Part shown: one piece after another, positions 15,480 through 15,733 of the stretch | Position numbering within the stretch: position 1 is the stretch's first letter | Layout: the number at the start of each line of letters is the position of its first letter | Assembly: GCA_965368175.1 (NCBI GenBank) | Contig: CBDULX010000054.1 | Span: 1 to 15,733 of the forward strand | DNA length: 15,733 nt | Source: CBDULX01 sp965368175 | Lineage (GTDB): Bacteria > Pseudomonadota > Gammaproteobacteria > SZUA-229 | Direction: 5' to 3' | Translations under genes and position numbers: made by a program | The notes under the pieces: model-generated | Database searches by the model: none | What the model was told of the DNA's origin: nothing | What the model saw: only the letters and a program-made list of their open reading frames with translations

Positions 15480-15680
15480 ATGGCAACAGGAACCGTTAAA
15501 TGGTTTAACGAATCCAAGGGCTTCGGCTTTATTTCTCCTGATGATGGCAGCAAAGATGTGTTTGCACATTTTTCAGCTATCGCCAGCGAAGGTTTTCGTA
15601 CACTGGCTGAAGGCCAGAAAGTAACTTTCGATGTAGAGAATGGTCCTAAAGGTCCACAGGCAACAAATATTAAGGTTTAA
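15480..15680 (+). CDS. csp: CspA-family cold-shock protein
   Basis: A 66-residue single-strand nucleic acid binding protein of the cold-shock domain fold, acting as an RNA chaperone that keeps mRNA open. It begins MATGTVKWFNESKGFGFI and carries RNP1 (KGFGFI, 13-18) and RNP2 (VFAHFS, 27-32); the surface aromatic residues of both are present. The length is slightly under the 70 residues of E. coli CspA, with the usual ending QATNIKV. A GAGG site lies 10 bases before the ATG. It has a strong promoter, a long leader and a tight terminator, so it is a one-gene unit. It stands back to back with rhlE, another cold-linked gene. Several paralogues usually exist in a genome; the exact letter (A, D, E, G) cannot be fixed here, nor whether it is cold-induced. 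Confidence 0.95.
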   Translation: MATGTVKWFNESKGFGFISPDDGSKDVFAHFSAIASEGFRTLAEGQKVTFDVENGPKGPQATNIKV

Positions 15681-15702
15681 TCGATCTTAAGGTTTTGTCT
15701 GT

Positions 15703-15733
15703 AAAACCCTGCGTTAATCGCGGGGTTTTTTTT
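15703..15733 (+). terminator. Intrinsic terminator of csp
   Basis: AAAACCCTGCG (15703-15713) pairs with CGCGGGGTTTT (15719-15729) around a 5-nt loop, with one G-T pair, followed by T's to the end of the window. It starts 22 bp after the csp stop codon. Confidence 0.93.

Noticed and set aside
1..15733. CRISPR array, tRNA or rRNA genes, phage genes
   Set aside because: No regularly spaced repeats, no tRNA-like cloverleaf with a CCA end and no rRNA or phage protein signatures were found on reading both strands.

Overview
The window is a piece of a gammaproteobacterial chromosome. The best protein matches I can recall are to the Escherichia coli versions of AroF, YbiT, RhlE, GlcB and KatG. Gene order is not that of E. 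coli, and the base composition is mixed, so I do not assign a genus. I see no tRNA, rRNA, CRISPR array or intact transposase gene.

Layout, left to right. (1) Positions 1-2052, minus strand: malate synthase G (glcB), missing about 39 C-terminal residues beyond the window edge. (2) 2472-3536, plus: a tyrosine-type DAHP synthase (aroF), the entry step of aromatic amino acid synthesis. (3) 3683-3808, plus: a 41-codon ORF with a good ribosome binding site and one likely membrane helix, either a small membrane protein or a truncated gene. (4) 4112-6268, plus: catalase-peroxidase katG, with an OxyR-like tetrad and a promoter directly upstream and a symmetrical terminator downstream. (5) 8524-6405, minus: a two-gene unit of a D-Ala-D-Ala-ligase-like ATP-grasp enzyme followed by a zinc-type (ReAV-like) asparaginase. 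(6) 9297-10307, plus: an exported alpha/beta hydrolase. (7) 10368-10684: a non-autonomous IS4-like MITE. (8) 11593-10721, minus: ribosome-assembly GTPase RbgA/YlqF. (9) 14865-11899, minus: DEAD-box helicase rhlE followed by ABC-F ATPase ybiT. (10) 15480-15680, plus: a CspA-family cold-shock protein with a promoter, a roughly 140-nt leader and a terminator.

Two structural results stand out. First, katG sits between two imperfect direct repeats (3857-3972 and 6365-6480). The right copy is the true 3' end of the asparaginase gene; the left copy is a frameshifted, decaying duplicate of that end. With the higher G+C of katG and its self-contained regulation, this looks like a cassette that entered at the 3' end of the asparaginase gene. 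Second, 10368-10684 is a textbook MITE: perfect 18-bp terminal inverted repeats and a perfect 11-bp target duplication. A third repeat family (40 nt, 37 identical, at 2258 and 8888) is unexplained.

Functionally, the right third (RbgA, YbiT, RhlE, Csp) concerns ribosome assembly, translation and RNA structure, with a cold-adaptation flavour. The left part is central metabolism plus peroxide defence. The ATP-grasp/asparaginase pair is the least understood unit: the ligase lacks the N-terminal Ddl signature, so its substrate is open.
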